Assembly (NCBI GenBank): GCA_937898195.1
Contig: CALEJD010000090.1
Span: 1-19,210, forward strand
DNA: 19,210 bases
Direction: 5' to 3'
DNA from: an uncultured Clostridia bacterium
GTDB lineage: Bacteria > Bacillota > Clostridia > Oscillospirales > Acutalibacteraceae
Shown: in pieces, positions 18,854 to 19,210 of the stretch
Layout of the letters: every line of letters begins with the position of its first letter
Numbering within the stretch: position 1 is the stretch's first letter
Notes under the pieces: generated by a model
What the model saw: the letters and a program-made list of their open reading frames with translations, nothing else
Database searches by the model: none
What the model was told of the DNA's origin: nothing
Program-made: the position numbers and the translations under genes

Positions 18854-19210
18854 CTATTCAAGATTATCGTAATTAAGTCCTATTTGCTCACGGATTTCAT
18901 CAAGAAGATGCATAACATCTAAAGTAGCTTTAAGTGGTACCATTCGGCTTTCTTTAAGTCCTTCTCGAATTTCTTGTGCTACTGTATCAAACTCATCAAC
19001 ATAAGAGTTGATTTTTGGTCCGTTACCCTTATAAGTCTCTTTTTTGAACATTGATTTTTTATATGTAACACCATTCATTGCATGATAAAGAGTTGCTTTT
19101 ATTTCACCTTTATCACCTTTAATTGACATTTTTTCAAAGCCCTTAAAGTCTGCAATAGATGCACTTATATTCACTTTAAAATTAGGATAAGTAAACACAA
19201 TTTCTTCACT
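18854..19210 (-). CDS. C-terminal part of a Gfo/Idh/MocA-type oxidoreductase (partial, 5' end outside window)
   Basis: 118 codons are visible and the frame is open to the window edge, so the N-terminal Rossmann domain lies beyond. The visible part looks like the C-terminal beta-sheet domain of NAD(P)-dependent Gfo/Idh/MocA dehydrogenases: SIKGDKGEIKATLY, then DEFDTVAQEIREGLKES and the closing LDVMHLLDEIREQIGLNYDNLE, where members of the family typically end with a helix naming 'VM..LD.IR.QIG..YP'. The substrate, often a sugar or cyclitol, cannot be told. The GTG at 19196-19198 is internal and not a credible start. The stop codon is 9 nt before the TipAS-type gene, implying one operon. Confidence 0.72.
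   Translation of the reverse strand, partial: SEEIVFTYPNFKVNISASIADFKGFEKMSIKGDKGEIKATLYHAMNGVTYKKSMFKKETYKGNGPKINSYVDEFDTVAQEIREGLKESRMVPLKATLDVMHLLDEIREQIGLNYDNLE

Noticed and set aside
1..19210. CRISPR array
   Set aside because: The repeats are single dispersed hairpins or one tRNA-end pair; no series of equal repeats with spacers exists.

Overview
The window looks like chromosomal core-plus-accessory DNA from a low-GC, anaerobic Gram-positive bacterium of the class Clostridia, most likely an Oscillospirales/Ruminococcaceae-type gut or rumen organism. The basis is AT-rich DNA with strong AGGAGG-type ribosome binding sites, a T-box leader, an oxygen-sensitive ferredoxin-dependent 2-ketoacid oxidoreductase, and EF-Tu and EF-G of Firmicutes type. 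The exact taxon is inference.

Layout. (1) 1-3309: the 3' part of fusA (EF-G), then tuf (EF-Tu) with its own promoter and a strong terminator. (2) 3310-4260: short accessory genes, namely a minus-strand membrane zinc-ribbon protein, a 58-residue ribbon-helix-helix-like protein with a palindrome in front of it, and a DUF896/YnzC-type protein. Two near-identical hairpin repeats in opposite orientation flank the first two. (3) 4261-8690: a divergent type IIA topoisomerase pair (ParE-like, ParC-like) with a hairpin repeat in the gap between them. (4) 8691-10117: three small membrane or secreted proteins, one apparently interrupted by a 1-nt slip in an A tract, preceded by a duplicated promoter. 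(5) 10118-10730: a candidate minus-strand structured RNA with a strong terminator, then secG and tRNA-Lys(UUU). (6) 10731-17090: an aryl-acid/2-ketoacid module: adenylate-forming acyl/aryl-CoA ligase, iorA, iorB, then a T-box leader whose specifier reads UUC (Phe), phenylacetate-CoA ligase (paaK) and a tandem-ACT protein. (7) 17091-18050: a minus-strand lipoprotein with an alpha/beta-hydrolase domain of the PETase/dienelactone-hydrolase kind. (8) 18120-18475: a CAU-anticodon tRNA whose 3' end and terminator are repeated 191 bp downstream around a long hairpin. (9) 18476-19210: a minus-strand stand-alone TipAS-type ligand-binding protein and the C-terminal end of a Gfo/Idh/MocA-type oxidoreductase.

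Main idea. IorAB interconverts aryl-pyruvates and aryl-acetyl-CoA using ferredoxin, and PaaK makes phenylacetyl-CoA from phenylacetate. The leader before paaK is a T-box whose specifier (UUC) and T-box UGGU (matching a tRNA with discriminator A) both fit tRNA-Phe. A T-box turns genes on during amino-acid starvation. The arrangement therefore points to an anabolic role: salvage of phenylacetate by activation and reductive carboxylation to phenylpyruvate and then phenylalanine, rather than simple phenylalanine degradation. An inverted repeat over the -10 of the T-box promoter and a palindrome just after the first ligase promoter suggest extra protein-level control.

A second theme is small repeated DNA. 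Five TGTAGGGG-led hairpins, with stems that differ in sequence but stay paired, sit in intergenic gaps across the first 10 kb.
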